A stretch of 58,676 nt of DNA from CAVQGF01 sp045807945 (GTDB taxonomy: Bacteria > Acidobacteriota > Terriglobia > Terriglobales > Acidobacteriaceae), in NCBI GenBank assembly GCA_045807945.1, contig JBJMGI010000044.1, forward strand, positions 1 through 58,676, written 5' to 3'. Of the stretch, positions 56,601 through 58,676 are shown one piece after another (the first letter of the stretch is position 1; each line of letters opens with the position of its first letter). Made by a program: the position numbers and the translations under genes. Under the pieces are notes generated by a model that worked only from the letters and a program-made list of their open reading frames with translations, was not told the origin of the DNA and made no database searches.

Positions 56601-58676
56601 TTTCGACTTTAATATCCACGCGACCGATGGGACCATCACTCACGACGCGCCGCTCGAGTTCGGCGTCCAGGCGTTCACGATCGATGCCGCACCCGCGACC
56701 CGAGTGTTGATCCCGGGCCAGAGCACCACCATCAACGTGACGAACGCAGCCGACGCGGCCTTCACCGACACCATCAGCCTCGACTGCCTACCGGGTATGC
56801 CGGCGGGAGTCTCGTGCTCGAACTTCAACCCGAATCCGATGACTGCGAATAGCGGCTCGGTGCTAACACTGACCACCACCACCGCCACTCCTACTCAGGA
56901 TATTCTGATTCCGATTCGTGGAACTGCGACCAGCAGTCCTCTTGTGCAGACGTTCGGCCCTGCACAGATCCGCATGCAGAACTTCACGCTGAGCGCTACA
57001 CCCATACTCTTACAGACCATCACAAACGGCAATTCGCAGAATTACACCGCGAATTTTGCCGCGGTCAACGGGTTCGCTCAGATCATCACTCTCGGTTGCG
57101 CGAATCTTGCAGCAGGTATGACCTGCAACGCTGTTCCGCCCACCGTCACCCCCGGCACCCCATCCATAGTTACCGTGAGCACCACCAACGGCACCCCTCC
57201 GCTCGCGACCACCACGTTCCAGATCACCGGGACTGCGCTTGGCGTCACCCGTTCGTCCGCCAATCTGCAATTGAAGACGACCGATTTCCAGGTGACTTCC
57301 ACGATGCCTTCTACTTCGGCGAACGCCGGGTCGAACGGCACGATCAGCGTGAATGTGAAAGCGCTTAATGGATATGCAAAGCCGGTCGCGCTCTCATGCT
57401 CGAACCTGCCCGCGAACGTGACTTGCACGTTCTCAATTAACAACTTCACGCCAAGTTCCACCGGAACTGCGGTAACCATTACCCTGCACACCACAACCGC
57501 AGTACCGTTTGGTATCTACGACACCATTTCGCTCGACGTGCTCGGCGACTCCCAGACGCACTCACTGCCGCTCACACTTACGGTGAAAGATTTCCATCTC
57601 TCGCTGAATCCGACGAGTGTTACTTTGCCGTTGCCGCCTGCGGGACAAACGCTGAAGGCGACCACCGTGGTGACTTTCTTCGCCGATCAGGGCTTCAACT
57701 CCACTGTGACGCCCGCATGCGTGACTCCACTGCCTACCGGGATCACCTGCGCCTTCACTCCGACCACAGTAACGCCCACCCTGGCCGGTGTGAATTCGAC
57801 CCTGACTCTCACCTCGACCACATCGGCGCTGTCCGCCACCAACCCGCTGAACATCAAAGGGACCGCGGGCACGTTGATCCATCAGCAGCCGCTTACGCTC
57901 ACTACCGGCGCCCCCAACTTCACGCAGGCGGTCACACCCACAACGCAGAGCGTGACCAACGGATCCGCAGGTGCTTACACCGTGGTCTACACCGCGATCG
58001 GCGGAATGACGCAGGACATCGCCGTCGGCTGCGGCGCACTTCCCGCGGGCGTTACCTGTACAGCGGTTCCCGCGATCGTGACTCCGGGCACCACGCCGGG
58101 TAATCAATCGATCGTGACCTTGCAAACTACGTTCGGCGCGACTCCGGGAGCAAACGCAACTGTCGTGATATCCGGCGTGAGCGCCGCGCTCAACAATCTG
58201 ACGCGCTCGACGAATGTCACGCTCGCGGTCAAAGACTTCTCCGTCGCGGCGAACACGGCGACGATCGCGACCAACGTGGGCTTGAACATCACCGACACCA
58301 TCGTGGTGAAAGGTCTCAACGGGTTCACCGGGATCGTTGCGCTGACTTGCGCGATCGAGGGCGCACCCACCGGAACGAACTGCACGCTCTCGAATGTGAA
58401 TCCGGCAGCATCATCGACCGGGACGAGCGTCACCGCGACCATCACTTCGATGGCTGCCACTACGCCCCAAGGCGCATACACGGTGCAGGTAACGGGGACG
58501 AACTCGGGGCATTCGAAGACGGCAAGCTTCACACTCAACATAAAAGACTTCACGCTTGCAACCGGCACCGGCGCGATCACCATCCCGCAGCCGCCTCCGG
58601 GACAATCAAGCTCGCTCACTGTTCCGATCACGCTCACCGCGCTGAACGGGTTCAACAGTTCCGCTTCTCTCAGCTG
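53617..58676 (+). CDS. Giant secreted BNR/sialidase-like propeller protein with Ig-like modules, partial
   Basis: The frame is open from ATG 53617 through the right edge of the window (at least 1,686 codons); I translated most of it and saw no stop. Residues 1-28 are a signal peptide (RRVATAFLFICLLLATAFTF). Residues about 125-920 are a beta propeller of the VPS10/sortilin-BNR type: WTPLGPAALNSD, AVAVDQNNATGNTVLIGGAY, GGVWRSTN, SADNGSTW, STDAGQTW, SSDGQNW, TSDGGATW and STYGRGMWK are Asp-box and sortilin signatures. From residue 925 follow tandem modules of about 100 residues. No enzymatic residues are obvious, so adhesion or binding is as likely as hydrolysis. It has its own strong promoter and no operon partner in the window. 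The C-terminus, and any surface anchor, lies outside. Confidence 0.85.
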   Translation, partial: MSWLSPRRVATAFLFICLLLATAFTFAQGTKMRPSVDPDQPAEQVEKDSPNAREVWFRRGRQAPKGQSTAELLHRAYKQKLQLRQKNRGPVNLSRSAASLSSAPADRSVAPAQPGTISSSSLVNPSWTPLGPAALNSDANKDGFQDYGWVTGRTSAVAVDQNNATGNTVLIGGAYGGVWRSTNAAAADPSSVEWTPLIDNQPTLAVGAIAVQPNAPDSSNRVILVGTGEPNDSGDSYYGLGILRSADNGSTWSLITTPANGGTFHGIGFTSIAFHPTNPNLVVAGTGITNGASLGAEVNVPQSRGLYYSTDAGQTWFRANVTDNGASVEMESAFSVVFNPAADNGVGAWYAAAQLHGFYKSSDGQNWTRLASQPGGTLLATTNCTSDITNASFNCPIYRGALAVRPGRNEMYAWYVSFNFSTGALTHRGFYKTSDGGATWSAALTTTGFASCGTNDACGSYQTDYNMYIGAVPHGTGTDLYVGGGNIFKCTVASGASNCNNSTWLNLTHAYSCSPLGQPAHVHPDQHGFDFALANPDIIYFGNDGGVYRTLTSTTGLTSGSCTTPNAFQNLSGTMGSMTEFVSFSQHPMDSTSFLGGTQDNGSPATSGGNLQWQEVNGGDGGFNEINQTTGMDSFVENTDVTIQRCRDGSPVNCKAADYPLVININPKFGTVNFPDHGDFYTPFILDPQNQNRIIVGTCRVWRGSADGIGFTASSFANALTARFVDVDGINRACTGGENYIVKSLAAGGPLHATGSQAVWAGTIDGVLWFTTTADSGDSSWQGWILSSAGYPVSSVALDTTDPTGGSAYATVMGFGGIHVWKLTGGADPNGPFFQDITGDLPDAPADSIAIDPVDPTIIYVGTDVGVFMTTNGGVNWVEYGPNLPNVPVTRLRTYNSGNVHELRASTYGRGMWKIPLASSIIPDYSIVIDDSPQSNLPGQTSTFHGVVTFLNGYTGTVNLTCGTGAPTNCNITPSSISSSGTTVTVDVSNASINVFDFNIHATDGTITHDAPLEFGVQAFTIDAAPATRVLIPGQSTTINVTNAADAAFTDTISLDCLPGMPAGVSCSNFNPNPMTANSGSVLTLTTTTATPTQDILIPIRGTATSSPLVQTFGPAQIRMQNFTLSATPILLQTITNGNSQNYTANFAAVNGFAQIITLGCANLAAGMTCNAVPPTVTPGTPSIVTVSTTNGTPPLATTTFQITGTALGVTRSSANLQLKTTDFQVTSTMPSTSANAGSNGTISVNVKALNGYAKPVALSCSNLPANVTCTFSINNFTPSSTGTAVTITLHTTTAVPFGIYDTISLDVLGDSQTHSLPLTLTVKDFHLSLNPTSVTLPLPPAGQTLKATTVVTFFADQGFNSTVTPACVTPLPTGITCAFTPTTVTPTLAGVNSTLTLTSTTSALSATNPLNIKGTAGTLIHQQPLTLTTGAPNFTQAVTPTTQSVTNGSAGAYTVVYTAIGGMTQDIAVGCGALPAGVTCTAVPAIVTPGTTPGNQSIVTLQTTFGATPGANATVVISGVSAALNNLTRSTNVTLAVKDFSVAANTATIATNVGLNITDTIVVKGLNGFTGIVALTCAIEGAPTGTNCTLSNVNPAASSTGTSVTATITSMAATTPQGAYTVQVTGTNSGHSKTASFTLNIKDFTLATGTGAITIPQPPPGQSSSLTVPITLTALNGFNSSASLS
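56390..58676 (+). repeat. Tandem Ig-like modules within the giant protein
   Basis: About eight copies begin near 56390, 56680, 56987, 57286, 57592, 57919, 58231 and 58550 (the last cut by the window end). Each has [TIV]xxxxLNG[FY]xxxxxLxC in its first half, then P..V.C....P..VTP, and ends with a strand and the linker [KN]DF. Most modules contain two Cys spaced as LxC...xC (for example SLDCLPGMPAGVSCS), which may form a disulfide in the same module. Sequence between copies is strongly diverged, so this is not a recent DNA-level expansion. Confidence 0.85.

Noticed and set aside
1..58676. CRISPR arrays, insertion sequences, prophage or plasmid genes
   Set aside because: No regularly spaced direct repeats, transposase, integrase or phage structural protein was seen in any frame.
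56390..58676. Recent tandem DNA duplication within the giant gene
   Set aside because: Modules are alike in protein pattern but share little DNA identity, so the expansion is old.

Overview
The window looks like a chromosomal segment of an acidobacterium (Acidobacteriota, probably class Terriglobia, Koribacter-like). This is inferred from the G+C-rich sequence, a TonB receptor with an N-terminal carboxypeptidase-regulatory domain, pilins of the GFSLIELLIVVAIILIIAAI type, a very long secreted BNR/Ig-like repeat protein and several conserved proteins of unknown function typical of that phylum. No phage, insertion sequence, CRISPR array or rRNA gene was seen. Four tRNA genes are present: Thr-CGU, Arg-UCU, His-GUG and Pro-UGG.

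Layout. 1-7.6 kb: end of a VOC-family gene, a DUF6599-like secreted protein, a repeat-rich intergenic region with a possible small RNA and tRNA-Thr, a MerR-type HTH/TPR fusion, a frameshifted secreted esterase, an acyl-CoA dehydrogenase overlapping a PilZ gene, and two proteins of unknown function. 7.6-12.7 kb (mostly minus): tRNA-Arg, an unknown protein, an outer-membrane transporter-like gene coupled to a YheT-type hydrolase, tRNA-His, a UDP-glucose dehydrogenase homologue without the family's catalytic residues, and a 2H phosphoesterase. 12.7-22.3 kb: tRNA-Pro, a RutB-like amidohydrolase, a polytopic membrane protein, a membrane-embedded spermidine-synthase-like protein, a zinc-free alcohol dehydrogenase/quinone reductase, a Sel1 protein and an S9 peptidase. 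22.4-27.5 kb: an Oar-like TonB receptor, a stand-alone LytTR protein and an SDR.

27.5-43.5 kb is bounded by two almost identical type IV pilin genes in opposite orientation. Between them lie mutY, a redoxin, a PAP2-family membrane enzyme, a class III nucleotidyl cyclase with a large unknown N-terminal part, a TonB protein, a SRPBCC protein with a tandem NYG-rich tail, two polytopic glycosyltransferase-like proteins, a DUF72 protein and two SDRs. 43.7-47.9 kb is a minus-strand operon of minor prepilins (FimT/GspH, PilV, PilW and PilX types) followed by a secreted coiled-coil protein and the second major pilin. 48.1-53.3 kb holds a small NTF2-like protein, two paralogous secreted proteins, an RlpA lipoprotein with SPOR domain, a HIT protein, and a nucleotidyltransferase/CgeB-like glycosyltransferase pair. 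From 53,617 to the window end runs one uninterrupted reading frame (at least 1,686 codons) for a secreted BNR-propeller protein with tandem Ig-like modules.

The main functional theme is the cell surface: type IV pili, TonB-dependent uptake, sugar-nucleotide and glycosyl transfer, cell-wall remodelling, and second-messenger signalling (PilZ, cyclase). The most unusual items are the inverted pilin duplication with a mosaic identity pattern, the sugar-nucleotide dehydrogenase homologue that has lost its active site, the cyclase with an unassigned N-terminal half, and the giant repeat protein with a palindrome over its promoter. I did not find a clear-cut new multi-gene system.
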